Below, piece by piece: positions 33,383 through 41,873 of a stretch of 64,000 nt of DNA. The stretch is from JAENVU01 sp031422675. GTDB taxonomy: Bacteria; Actinomycetota; Acidimicrobiia; IMCC26256; JAENVU01. Both the position numbers and the translations under genes were made by a program. How positions within the stretch are numbered: position 1 is the stretch's first letter; the number at the start of each line of letters is the position of its first letter. Where the stretch lies: the NCBI GenBank assembly GCA_031422675.1, contig JANPMG010000172.1, positions 1 to 64,000 of the forward strand, in the 5' to 3' direction. Under the pieces are notes generated by a model that did not search any database, was not told the origin of the DNA, and saw only the letters and a list, made by a program, of their open reading frames with translations.

Positions 33383-34725
33383 GAGTGCGCGAGATCCCAC
33401 GTGAGGGGGCGGGTCGACCACGAGCCGACCTTCTCTCCGGGCAAGAGGCGTCGCTCGGGCCACGGACGGTCGAGGTCGACGGCGGCGCCGCGGGAGTACA
33501 CGTGGCGCAGGCGGGACCGGTCGCCGAGTACCGCAATGTTGGTGGCGGGGTCGCCGTCGATGACGATCAAGTCGGCGGCCGCGTCGGCGCGCACCACCCC
33601 GATCGAATCGTCCGGTCGTTGGAGCGCGAAGGCACCGTTGCGAGTCGCGCAGGTGATCGCCTCGAGCGGGGTGAGGCCCAGCACGTCGACGAACAGCTCG
33701 AGCTCGCGCGCGTGCCAGTGCCCGTACGGCGTGAGCGAGAAGCCGCTCTCGGATCCGCACAGCAACCGCACTCCGGCGGCATGGGCGTGGCGAAGCTTCG
33801 CCGCGGTGGCCGCGATCTCGCCCCGGAAGATCTCCACCTGGGCCGGCGCCGCGCCGACCTTGGCCCCGTGATCGGCGAGGTTGGCGAGGAAGGTGAAGGT
33901 GGGGGCGATCGCGGCGCCGGCGGCCACCACGGCTGCGAGCGCGTCGTCGTCGAGGTAGCTGGCGTGCAGGATGAGATCCACGCCCGACTCGGCCGCGAGC
34001 CGGGTCGACTCTGCACTCCGGCAATGCGCGACGGTCGGGGTGTCGAGTGCGTGTGCGGTGTCGGTGACCAGACGGAGTTCGTCGGCCGACCAGACCGTGA
34101 GTTCGCCGGTGGCGCGCGGCAAGGAACCGGTCACGTGAATCTTGATCCAGTCGGCGCCGTGCTTGATTTGTTGGCGCGTCGTGCGCACGATCTCGTCCCG
34201 ATCGCCCATCACCGCGGCGTAGCCCAGCGTGCCGCGATCCGGGATGAGCCGTCCCGCGGTCCCGCCCGCGGTGGTGAGCAGAGCGTTCATCCCCGCGGCC
34301 ATTCGCGGTCCCTCGACGATGCCGGCTTCGATCCCGTCCCGCAGCGCCGGTCCGAGGTTGAAGATGCAATCGGCGTCGAGGAATCCAGTCACCCCGGCGC
34401 GTAACAGTTTGGGAACGTTGTGGGCGGCGACGAGCATCGCGCTCGCCGGCTCACGATGGAAGAACAACTCGTCGTTGCTGGCCGGCTCACCGAACGTGAT
34501 GTGGCAATGCGCGTCGATGAGTCCGGGCATCACGGTCAGGCCCGATACATCCACGGTCGTGATGGGGGTATCGGCCGGGCGCTCGTCGGCCGCGGCGCGG
34601 GCGGCGGCACCCACCGCGACGATGCGATCGACTTCGAAGAGCACGTCGGTGTCGGCACGCGGCGCGGCACCGGTGCCGTCGATGACGGTGCCGCCGCGGA
34701 GGAGCACCTGCGGAGTGGGAGTCAT
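33379..34725 (-). CDS. Amidohydrolase family protein (imidazolonepropionase/prolidase-like)
   Basis: A 448-residue amidohydrolase-1 type protein: an N-terminal beta-sandwich (LLRGGTVIDGTG), the metal-binding PGLIDAHCHIT with HxH, the carbamylated-Lys candidate in DWIKIHVTGS, later His in VAHCRSAES and LILHASYLDD, and the C-terminal ADLIVIDGDP that closes the sandwich. It hydrolyses an amide, lactam or ester-like bond. The ATG at 34725 is 15 bases after the Rieske gene's stop. Its presence hints that a cyclic amide, lactone or imine ring is opened in the pathway, which is inference. Confidence 0.9.
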   Translation of the reverse strand: MTPTPQVLLRGGTVIDGTGAAPRADTDVLFEVDRIVAVGAAARAAADERPADTPITTVDVSGLTVMPGLIDAHCHITFGEPASNDELFFHREPASAMLVAAHNVPKLLRAGVTGFLDADCIFNLGPALRDGIEAGIVEGPRMAAGMNALLTTAGGTAGRLIPDRGTLGYAAVMGDRDEIVRTTRQQIKHGADWIKIHVTGSLPRATGELTVWSADELRLVTDTAHALDTPTVAHCRSAESTRLAAESGVDLILHASYLDDDALAAVVAAGAAIAPTFTFLANLADHGAKVGAAPAQVEIFRGEIAATAAKLRHAHAAGVRLLCGSESGFSLTPYGHWHARELELFVDVLGLTPLEAITCATRNGAFALQRPDDSIGVVRADAAADLIVIDGDPATNIAVLGDRSRLRHVYSRGAAVDLDRPWPERRLLPGEKVGSWSTRPLTWDLAHS

Positions 34726-34740
34726 GGTGGTCGCCGTTCC

Positions 34741-35955
34741 TCAGGCCGGTTCGACGAACCCGTCGAGGGCATCGGAGACCGCGGTGCCGGGCGGAAGCCG
34801 GTCGGGACCGATGGCGAGGTCGACGGCGCGTTGGAAGTGGTGGATCAGCCGCTCGTGCCAGCCGATCTGGAACGGACGCGCCCCCGGCGACGACACCGAG
34901 GCCTGGATCGGCGCCATGTTCGCAGTGTCCTGGGCCATCACGGTGTCGAACAGTGCCATCCGCTCCGTGTGGTCGTGCGGAATCTCGTCGCCGGTCCACG
35001 CGGGGGCGTACCACCGCAACTCGAGTTCGGTGTGGTCCGTGTCCACCGGCCACATGCACAAGAACGTGAACGCGCCGGTGTCCATCGGGACCACGAGGTT
35101 GGGGAAGATCCCGTACGAAGTGGAGGTCTGGCGCCACAGCAGTCCGACGGCGGGGTTGTCGAACTCGGGCGACACCATGGGAAAATCGCGCAGCTCCGCC
35201 CGCTTCTCCACCGTCAGGCGACTGTTGCCGTTCGGCAGCATCGCGACCGTCGCGGACTGGTCGTCGTAAAGCAACGCGGCGTTGTCGGGGTGGACGGTTC
35301 TTACGTGGTACACCTCCAAGAACGCGTCGACCATCAACTTCCAGTTGCACGCCAGGTGATGCACCTTCGTGCCGACGAGCCGCATCGCCGGACCGTCGAG
35401 CTCGCGCATCTGGTCGCCGATCGGGCCCAGGAAATCGAGGAGTGGTTCCGCTTCGAGATCCTCGCTGATGAACACCCACCCGTCCCACGTTTCGCAGCGC
35501 ACCGGGACGAGCCCGAGCGTGCCGGTGTCGAGTTCGGCGAAGCTGCGGGCATCCGGAACGGCCTTCAGTTCGCCGTCGGTTCCGTAAGACCACGAGTGGT
35601 ACTGGCAGGTGAGTCGCCGAGCCGTTCCGCACTCCTCGCGGATGACCGGCGCACCGCGATGGCGACACGCGTTGTAGAAACCCCGCAGGATTTTGTCGTC
35701 GCCGCGAACGATCACGATCGGGGCCCCCGACCGGGTGAACGCCCGGTAGGAACCGGGTCCGGGCCATTCCGATTCGTGTCCTGCGAACAGCCAGGAGCGA
35801 GCGAAGATGCGTTCACGTTCGAGTTGGAAGAACAACGGGTCCGTGTAACGCTGCGTGGGGATGGGGGGGACCGGAATTGCATCCGGTGGCGGCGTGATGC
35901 GCACTTTCTCGGCTTCGATCCGTTCCCGAATCGTGAGCTCCAGTGTCACGTCCAT
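34741..35955 (-). CDS. Rieske non-heme iron oxygenase, large subunit
   Basis: A 404-residue Rieske oxygenase. The [2Fe-2S] ligands are C97-x-H99 and C117-x2-H120 (CRHRG...CQYHSW). The catalytic domain has NWKLMVDAFLEVYHVRTVH with two His ligands in the usual DxxHxxxxH-like arrangement. It is distinct in length and sequence from the enzyme at 6492. No reductase or ferredoxin is encoded in the operon. It follows the unknown gene at 36023 by 67 bases and leads into the amidohydrolase, SDR, ThuA, P450 and ACMSD-like genes. Hydroxylation or O/N-demethylation of an aromatic or quaternary-amine substrate is typical for this subgroup. Confidence 0.93.
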   Translation of the reverse strand: MDVTLELTIRERIEAEKVRITPPPDAIPVPPIPTQRYTDPLFFQLERERIFARSWLFAGHESEWPGPGSYRAFTRSGAPIVIVRGDDKILRGFYNACRHRGAPVIREECGTARRLTCQYHSWSYGTDGELKAVPDARSFAELDTGTLGLVPVRCETWDGWVFISEDLEAEPLLDFLGPIGDQMRELDGPAMRLVGTKVHHLACNWKLMVDAFLEVYHVRTVHPDNAALLYDDQSATVAMLPNGNSRLTVEKRAELRDFPMVSPEFDNPAVGLLWRQTSTSYGIFPNLVVPMDTGAFTFLCMWPVDTDHTELELRWYAPAWTGDEIPHDHTERMALFDTVMAQDTANMAPIQASVSSPGARPFQIGWHERLIHHFQRAVDLAIGPDRLPPGTAVSDALDGFVEPA

Positions 35956-36022
35956 GCCATCTCCTCGGGTCGGTCCCCGCGGCGCTCCGAGCGTGGGCGC
36001 CGGAGTGCAACGTTCGATGCGT

Positions 36023-36844
36023 TCATCGCTCGATGCGGTCGAGGTTCTCCCACGGGGAGATGACGAGCTCGATCGCCTCCTCGAACACGAGCACGTGGAC
36101 CGGCTCCGTCTCGACGAGGTCGGCCCAGGCCGTGCCGTCGTTGATGGTGACGTGCGACGCTGGTACCGCGCGTTGTTTGGGATCGATCATCCCGGCGTCG
36201 TAGTAGGTGCGGTCGCAGATGCCGTTGCCCCAGTAGATGTAGTCGTTCGCGGTCGCCCACTCCGCGGCCGGATGCACCCGCGGCGCCGCGTCGCCGGGTG
36301 GCATCTCGATCCGGCTGACGAACGCGGTGGGACCACCTCCGACCCGGGTCTCGATGGTTGACCCCCGCCGTTCGTGGACGACGGGGGACGCGCGCGTGAT
36401 GATGGCGATCGGATCCATGGATGTCTGGGAGGAGCGCGCGTCGAACACCAGATAACGCGCCGTCCCGGATGTGTCGCCGACGAAGAGTGACCACTCCGCG
36501 CGGATCCCGTTCGCCAGACCCGACACGCGGTACACGTTGAGGGTGATCAGATACTCGGGTTCGTCGTCGCGCAGGCACCGGATCGGGGCGGGCCGCAGAT
36601 GCGCGGGCAGGCCGAGGCGCTCACCCAACTCGTCGACGACCTCGGCGCGGATCCGGTAGACGAAGTAGACGGAGGGCGGATCGGCCTCGACGGTGAAGTT
36701 GACGAGTGGCTGCTCGCGCCCGATCGCGATCATGAACCCCTGACGGAGCGCGAGCTGGGCGTACAGGAACCGCTTGAGGACCTTCCGGCCGCGTCGGCCG
36801 GCCGGGGTGAGCGGCTTCGTGAGCGGCTTCATGGGTGGCTTCAT
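36023..36844 (-). CDS. Conserved-looking protein of unknown function, first gene of the Rieske operon
   Basis: A roughly 273-residue soluble protein, with no signal peptide or membrane helix. Readable segments include NFTVEADPPSVYFVYRIRAEVV, of which the core is VYFVYRI, then PEYLITLNVYRVSGLANGI, RYLVFDARSS and DYIYWGNGICDRTYYD. The beta-rich pattern with a central EYLITLNVYRV loosely recalls the acetoacetate-decarboxylase fold, but I see no catalytic lysine pair and do not assert it. ATG 36844 and ATG 36832 are both possible starts and lie inside a 12-base tandem repeat; a longer frame to 36949 would bury operator B. It heads the seven-gene operon. Confidence 0.7.
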   Translation of the reverse strand: MKPPMKPLTKPLTPAGRRGRKVLKRFLYAQLALRQGFMIAIGREQPLVNFTVEADPPSVYFVYRIRAEVVDELGERLGLPAHLRPAPIRCLRDDEPEYLITLNVYRVSGLANGIRAEWSLFVGDTSGTARYLVFDARSSQTSMDPIAIITRASPVVHERRGSTIETRVGGGPTAFVSRIEMPPGDAAPRVHPAAEWATANDYIYWGNGICDRTYYDAGMIDPKQRAVPASHVTINDGTAWADLVETEPVHVLVFEEAIELVISPWENLDRIER

Positions 36845-36854
36845 AGGTGGCGCG
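36807..36854. repeat. 12-bp tandem repeat x4 across the start of the 36023 gene
   Basis: Two identical units GTGAGCGGCTTC, then ATGGGTGGCTTC and ATAGGTGGCGCG. On the coding (minus) strand they give the N-terminal MKPPMKPLTKPLT pattern and two alternative ATG starts. Confidence 0.8.
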
Positions 36855-36910
36855 ACCGATGGCCCCGCGCCGGTAAGCCCATGACCGCTGCCCGTCGTCG
36901 CGAGTGGTTT

Positions 36911-36925
36911 GTGAACACTGTTTAC
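36911..36925. promoter_or_regulatory. Putative operator B of regulon 2
   Basis: GTGAACACTGTTTAC, the same architecture as sites A and C. It lies 66 bases upstream of the first gene of the minus-strand Rieske operon and just downstream of the TetR gene. Confidence 0.62.
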
Positions 36926-37002
36926 CAACCTATCGGTTGACTCGCGCATCCATCAAGCCTCGGGGATCTCGTGCCGACTCCACGGTCGCCGACCACGGCG
37001 CC

Positions 37003-37632
37003 TCATTCGGATTTCGAGCTCGAGGGCGTGACCGGGATGGGCGCGGCGAGGCCGCGAAGGAGGTTGTCGATGACGGTGTCGATGACCCGCGCCTCGTACT
37101 CCGCGCCGAGGTCGATACCGGCGAGCAGCACGCTGGCCGTTCCGTGGGCGGCGGCCCAGATTGCAATGGCGACGAGGAGCGGATCTTCGGTGCGCAGCGC
37201 CCCGGAGAGCATGGCCGCCTCGATCGCCGCGGCGCCACGCGCAAAGGCCTTGGATGCGGCGGGCAGCTCTTCGGCCGCGGGCTGGGGAGTCCAGTCGGGA
37301 CGGAAGAGGAACATCACATGGAACAATGCGGGGTCGTCACGCGCGTGCTCTACGTAGGCCGCGGCCTGACGACGGATCTGCTCGACGGGATCGGTGGCCT
37401 CGATCGCATCGAACCGTTCGATCAGGCGCTCGAACTCCAGTTCGGCCACCCCGCGGAGCAGGTCGAGCTTGTCGTCGACGTGGGCGTAGAGCGCGGGCGC
37501 GGTCACGCCGAGCTGCGCGCCGATCCGGCGGAGCGAGAGTCCATCGAGTCCATCGGCCGCGAGGATCTCTCGTGCCACCGCGATGATGGCGTCTCGGGTC
37601 AAGCGGGGACGGGGGCTCGTCACGGATGTCAC
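37003..37632 (-). CDS. TetR-family transcriptional regulator (candidate regulator of region 2)
   Basis: A 209-residue TetR-type regulator. The DNA-binding domain is LTRDAIIAVAREILAADGLD, then LSLRRIGAQLGVTAPALYAHV and DDKLDLLRGV; the C-terminal TetR_C part has DDPALFHVMFLFRP and an IWAAAHGTASVLLAG helix. I start at GTG 37632 (VTSVTSPRPRLTRD), so that operator C lies just upstream; GTG 37653 would put the operator over the start codon, and GTG 37623 is also possible. It lies at the head of region 2, on the same strand as the Rieske operon. The operator motif recurs at its own promoter and at three others, so autorepression and control of the island are likely. Confidence 0.92.
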   Translation of the reverse strand: MTSVTSPRPRLTRDAIIAVAREILAADGLDGLSLRRIGAQLGVTAPALYAHVDDKLDLLRGVAELEFERLIERFDAIEATDPVEQIRRQAAAYVEHARDDPALFHVMFLFRPDWTPQPAAEELPAASKAFARGAAAIEAAMLSGALRTEDPLLVAIAIWAAAHGTASVLLAGIDLGAEYEARVIDTVIDNLLRGLAAPIPVTPSSSKSE

Positions 37633-37638
37633 CGTAGG

Positions 37639-37653
37639 TTGAACGTCGTTCAC
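37639..37653. promoter_or_regulatory. Putative operator C of regulon 2 (TetR autoregulation)
   Basis: On the minus strand GTGAACGACGTTCAA, containing the perfect inner palindrome TGAACG-n-CGTTCA (37640-37652). It is directly upstream of the preferred TetR start at 37632. A GC-rich hairpin (ACGGGGGGTG...CACCCCCGT, 37660-37691) follows, toward the secreted propeller gene. Confidence 0.62.
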
Positions 37654-37706
37654 TGGTCCACGGGGGGTGCTTGACCACCCGACACCCCCGTAGTTGACTG
37701 CCGCCC

Positions 37707-40700
37707 GTGTTGGGGGGTTCGGGCAGATTGCTCGCAATGTTCGTGGCGGCGGTGACCTTGACGCCGGCGGCGATGGCGGATGCGGGCGCCCGCGCGGCGG
37801 TCGATCCCGCGGCCGTCGATCAACGCGCAGTCGGTCCGGCGGCGGGCGCGCCGGACTCGGGCGAGTTGCTCTACGTCACCGAAGGCAACCGGCTTCGGCG
37901 CATCGACGTGGACACGATCGGTCAGGAGACCCTCGCCGCGGATGTGCTCGTGGCCCCTGCGGCCGACGGCGGCCGGGACATCAACGGCCAGATGTGTGAG
38001 CTCCCCGGCGGGAACTTCGTCGCCGGTGAGGATTCGGGGCAACCGAACCCGCCCCCCGGTTGGGGCGTGTTCAGTCCCGACGGCACTCAGGTGGGCAAGC
38101 TCACCGCGAGCTACTTCGAGTCGGGCGCCGAGCCCCACGGCTGCGCAGTCGCTCCGAACGGCTCGCTCTTCACCGCCGAAGTGGGATTCCAGGGTTTCGG
38201 CACCGCGAACGGCCAGCTGATCCAGTGGTTCCCGCCCTACGACCGGTTTCCCGGCGCGCCCGGCGCCTATCCGAACACGATCGACCGCTCCACCAACTTC
38301 TGTAAGCTCGGCTCGGATCTCGGTACGGCCGGCGGAATCGCGATCGACGCGCGGGGCCGCGTCTACGTCACCGAGTCGTCGGGATTGCGGATCACCCGTT
38401 TCTCGCCGCCGTTCCCCACCGGTTCGGATGCGGCGGGCGGATGTGGTGGCGTCGATGCCACGGGCGCGCCGGTCGCGACCGCGGTCCAGCGTGAGGTCTT
38501 CACCACCGCGTCGGACGGAATGCTGACTTTCTCGGGGGTCGCGACGGCACCGAACGGCAACCTCTACGCGTCGAGTGTGCTCACCGGCCGCATCGCCGAG
38601 TACGACCTGTACGGCGCGCTGGTCCGGCTCATCCTGGCGCCCGAGGCGGGGGTGCCACCGATTCCCACCGGTCATCCTCAGGACATCACCGTCGGCGCCG
38701 ACGGCACGATCTACTACGCGGACCTCGACCTCCAGGGGTCCCTGCCGAACGTGGGTCCCGGACCCAACGGCAAGGTGTGGCGCATCCGCTTCGATGCCGC
38801 CGGCGATCCTCGGCCCCCCGAGTTGATCCGCCAGGGCCTGGCGTTCCCCGACGGCGTCGCGCTGTTCTCCGGCGACCTCGAACCCGACGCCGGGTTGCCG
38901 CTCGAGTGGCCGACCCTGGCCGGTGGCGCGCACCGTCGGTTCTTCAACGCGACGGAGCGCGATCTCACGGCCGCGACGGCACCGAATCTCATCGAACGGT
39001 GGCGCTACGAGACCGAGGCCGTCGTCACCGCGTCGCCCACGATCGCGACGGTCGATCGGGCGGACGGCCCGCGCCGATTGGTGTTCGTCTCGTCGTGGGA
39101 CGGTCGTCTCGACGCGCTGGATTGGGCCACCGGTCGTGAAGTTTGGCGGTTCGCCTGGGAGGATCAGCCGGGCGCGTCGTTCCCCGGCGCGGGTTCGGCG
39201 ACGGTGGCCGACGTCGACGGCGACCGGCTCGTGATCTTCGGTGCCGGTGAGTACGTCTACGCCCTCGATGCGGCGACGGGCGCGGAGCGCTGGCGGTTTG
39301 CGGCGGGAACCGGATGCGGTACCGGCGCCAGTGGCAGTGGTGACGGCGACGGTGGGGGCGGATTCCCCGGGCTCTGCGGATTCTCCGGCGAACGCAACCA
39401 GGTGGAGTCCACGCCCATCGTGCACGAGGGTCTCGTGTACTTCGGGATGGACGTCAACGATGTCGCCACGGGCAAGGGCGGCTTCTATGCGCTCGACGCC
39501 GCGGCCGGAACCCTGCGCTGGTTCTTCGACCCCGAGAGTGGTTCGGTGTGTCGGCCCGACGCCGATGAGACGGGGCCGGGCGACGAATCCGGGCCGGGCG
39601 ACCAGATTCGTCGCTTCGACGGCTATCACTCCGAGAGTGAGCTCGGGCTTCCGAGCGCCTTCTTCTCCACCCGATCCGGGTGTGACCACCCCCGCACGCG
39701 CAACGGCTGCGGGAACGTGTGGTCCTCACCGGCGCTGGACGCCACACGGGGACTGCTCTTCTTCGGTACGAGCAACTGCGACACGGACACCAGCCCGGAG
39801 ACGCCGGTCCCGGCGCCACCGATGCCGCCCTACGACGAAGCGCTGGTGGCCCTCGATCTGGATGGAACGCCCGCCTGGCGGTGGCGGCCGCGCGAGGTGG
39901 ACAACGACGACCTCGCGTTCGGAGCCGTCCCGAACCTCTTCACCATCGAGGTCGACGGTCGGCCGCGCGACGTGGTGGGCATCGGCGGGAAGGACGGCAC
40001 CTACTACGTGATCGACCGGAGCGGCGTGAACGCGCGGAGTGGGAAGCGTTGGGATGATCCGTCGCCGCGTGACCTCCCGTACTGGGAGCGCACGGTCGTG
40101 CCCGGTGGCGCGATCGGCGGCATCATCGCCACCGCGTCCGTCGACGAAACCACCCGTCGGGTGTTCTTCTCCACGGCGCCGGGCGAGGATGTCATCAATC
40201 CACAACGCCCCACCGTCCATGCGCTGGACCTGGACACCGGTGCGGTGGTCTGGCAGAACGTCGGCACGCTCGGTCTCGCCGGTGACGCCAGTTACGGTCC
40301 GACGAGTGGTGTGCCGGGCGTGGTGATCGTCGGCAGTGTCATCACGCCCCATCTCCGGTTCTTCGATGCGGTCACGGGCGCGCTCGTTGCCGACCACCCG
40401 GTGCGCGCGCAACAGACGCTGAGCGGGGTTGCGTCGGGTGCTGCGGTATTGGACGGCACGGTCGTGGTGGGTGCCGGGATCGGCTCGCGCACGAGTGGAG
40501 GATCGAGTCCGGGGGACTTCGCGGCGTATACGCCGTCGGCGATCGTCGCGCTGTGTGTTCCCGGCGCGCCGGGATGTGTGAAGCCCGAGCTGACTCCGGG
40601 GTCGGCCGCGGTGCGCGAACCCGACGCGGGTGTGGTCGAAGTGCGGGTCCCGATCCGAATCGCTCAACCGGTGACGCAGTCGGTCGAGGTCAACTGGACG

Positions 40701-41267
40701 ACGCTGGATCTCGACGCTCGGTCGCCGCAGGACTATGAGGCCGCGTCGGGCACGGTGGTGATTCCGCCGGGCGAGACCGAGGGGAGCGCGGTGGTGCGGG
40801 TCAAGCATGACGGCGTCGACGAACCCCGCGTCGAGAAGTTCGCGGTGTCGTTCCGAGCACCGCGCAACGCGTCGCTCGGCGGCTTCCTGGGGCTCGCTGT
40901 CGTGGAGATCGAGGATCGTGATCCGGCGCCGACCGTGCGCGCCGGTGCCCTCGGGGCATTCGAGACCGACGCCGATCAGGTCGTGTACCTCCCGATCGAA
41001 CTCTCGGCACCGAGCGATCGGCGGGTGACGGTCCGATGGGAGACCAAGCCGGGAACCGCGCGCAGCCGCCGCGATTTCGTGGCGGCGGAAGGTGAGGTGG
41101 TGTTCGCTCCGGGGCACTATCACGCAGAAGTTCCCGTCACGGTGCGCGGCGACACCCGCCGTGAGCGCACCGAATACTTCTTCGTCGTACTCGACGACGC
41201 GCGTCACGCGTCGGTGGACGAGAACGCCCCGGGCGCGGTCCTGATCCTCGACGACGACGCGAGTTAG
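37707..41267 (+). CDS. Secreted double beta-propeller protein: NHL-like + PQQ-like propellers + two Calx-beta domains
   Basis: A 1186-residue exported protein. Residues 1-27 form a signal peptide (LLAMFVAAVTLTPAAMADAGA). About 50-390 is a first propeller of NHL/SMP-30 style, with blades such as GGIAIDARGRVYVTESSG and DITVGADGTIYYADLD. About 426-950 is a PQQ-like propeller with repeated ALDxxTGxxxWRF strands (YALDAATGAERWRF, HALDLDTGAVVWQNV). Residues 961-1075 and 1077-1186 are two Calx-beta domains with acidic calcium loops. There is no vicinal-Cys pair of quinoprotein dehydrogenases, so enzyme activity is uncertain; a cell-surface or extracellular binding role is as likely. It is divergent from the TetR gene, with GTG 37707 as start. 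The domain order is unusual. Confidence 0.88.
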   Translation: MLGGSGRLLAMFVAAVTLTPAAMADAGARAAVDPAAVDQRAVGPAAGAPDSGELLYVTEGNRLRRIDVDTIGQETLAADVLVAPAADGGRDINGQMCELPGGNFVAGEDSGQPNPPPGWGVFSPDGTQVGKLTASYFESGAEPHGCAVAPNGSLFTAEVGFQGFGTANGQLIQWFPPYDRFPGAPGAYPNTIDRSTNFCKLGSDLGTAGGIAIDARGRVYVTESSGLRITRFSPPFPTGSDAAGGCGGVDATGAPVATAVQREVFTTASDGMLTFSGVATAPNGNLYASSVLTGRIAEYDLYGALVRLILAPEAGVPPIPTGHPQDITVGADGTIYYADLDLQGSLPNVGPGPNGKVWRIRFDAAGDPRPPELIRQGLAFPDGVALFSGDLEPDAGLPLEWPTLAGGAHRRFFNATERDLTAATAPNLIERWRYETEAVVTASPTIATVDRADGPRRLVFVSSWDGRLDALDWATGREVWRFAWEDQPGASFPGAGSATVADVDGDRLVIFGAGEYVYALDAATGAERWRFAAGTGCGTGASGSGDGDGGGGFPGLCGFSGERNQVESTPIVHEGLVYFGMDVNDVATGKGGFYALDAAAGTLRWFFDPESGSVCRPDADETGPGDESGPGDQIRRFDGYHSESELGLPSAFFSTRSGCDHPRTRNGCGNVWSSPALDATRGLLFFGTSNCDTDTSPETPVPAPPMPPYDEALVALDLDGTPAWRWRPREVDNDDLAFGAVPNLFTIEVDGRPRDVVGIGGKDGTYYVIDRSGVNARSGKRWDDPSPRDLPYWERTVVPGGAIGGIIATASVDETTRRVFFSTAPGEDVINPQRPTVHALDLDTGAVVWQNVGTLGLAGDASYGPTSGVPGVVIVGSVITPHLRFFDAVTGALVADHPVRAQQTLSGVASGAAVLDGTVVVGAGIGSRTSGGSSPGDFAAYTPSAIVALCVPGAPGCVKPELTPGSAAVREPDAGVVEVRVPIRIAQPVTQSVEVNWTTLDLDARSPQDYEAASGTVVIPPGETEGSAVVRVKHDGVDEPRVEKFAVSFRAPRNASLGGFLGLAVVEIEDRDPAPTVRAGALGAFETDADQVVYLPIELSAPSDRRVTVRWETKPGTARSRRDFVAAEGEVVFAPGHYHAEVPVTVRGDTRRERTEYFFVVLDDARHASVDENAPGAVLILDDDAS

Positions 41268-41287
41268 TGGTTGTCGCCGGCCGCGGC

Positions 41288-41806
41288 TCAGAGGGTGCGT
41301 TGCATCAGGACGAGGTCGAGCCAGCTGTCGAACTTTCTCCCAACCTCGGGCATCCTCGCCACGATCGCGAAGCCGAGCCGTTCGTGGAACGCGATCGAAG
41401 CATCGTTCGCGCCGTCGATGGCCGCGACCATGACGTGATTTCCGTTCGCCCGCGCCCGATCGACGAGCGCGGTCAGGAGCGCCCGCCCGATCCCGTCGCC
41501 CCACATGTCCTCACGCACGTGGATGGTGTGTTCGACGGTGGTGCGGTAGCCCGGCCATTTTCCTGAGCCGCGGAAACTTCCGTAGGCCGCGAACCCGACC
41601 ACCGCTCCGTCCCGTTGCGCAACCAGCACGGGGAACCGATCTGCCTGCTGCTGACGAAACCAGGCCTGTCGCTCGCTCGACGTCTGCTCGGTCTCGGTCC
41701 ACGCGACCGTCGACGTCGGGATCATCGCGTTGTACATGGCCCGGATGTCCTCGAGGTCCGTCTCGGTCGCGTCCCTGATGAGCACCGGATCGGCGGAGAG
41801 ACTCAT
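41288..41806 (-). CDS. GNAT N-acetyltransferase, phosphinothricin-acetyltransferase-like
   Basis: A 172-residue acetyl-CoA-dependent N-acetyltransferase. IRDATETDLEDIRAMYNAMI opens the fold, VREDMWGDGIGRALLTALV is the acetyl-CoA pyrophosphate loop (GxGxA type), and NDASIAFHERLGF is the C-terminal motif. This order and length match the phosphinothricin/methionine-sulfoximine acetyltransferase group, though substrate cannot be fixed. The ATG at 41806 is divergent from the DUF2804 gene, and the gene converges with the propeller gene, 20 bases away. Confidence 0.9.
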   Translation of the reverse strand: MSLSADPVLIRDATETDLEDIRAMYNAMIPTSTVAWTETEQTSSERQAWFRQQQADRFPVLVAQRDGAVVGFAAYGSFRGSGKWPGYRTTVEHTIHVREDMWGDGIGRALLTALVDRARANGNHVMVAAIDGANDASIAFHERLGFAIVARMPEVGRKFDSWLDLVLMQRTL

Positions 41807-41873
41807 CGGCGCAGTTTGCTCGGGTTCGACGGCACGCCGGTGCGCGGCGATGGGTTCGTGTAAACCGAAGGTC

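Noticed and set aside
36023..36844. Acetoacetate decarboxylase
   Set aside because: Only a loose beta-strand resemblance; the catalytic lysines could not be identified.
38363..41504. Several minus-strand frames under the propeller gene, one of 592 codons
   Set aside because: Arginine-rich mirror frames of a well-supported gene in GC-rich DNA.
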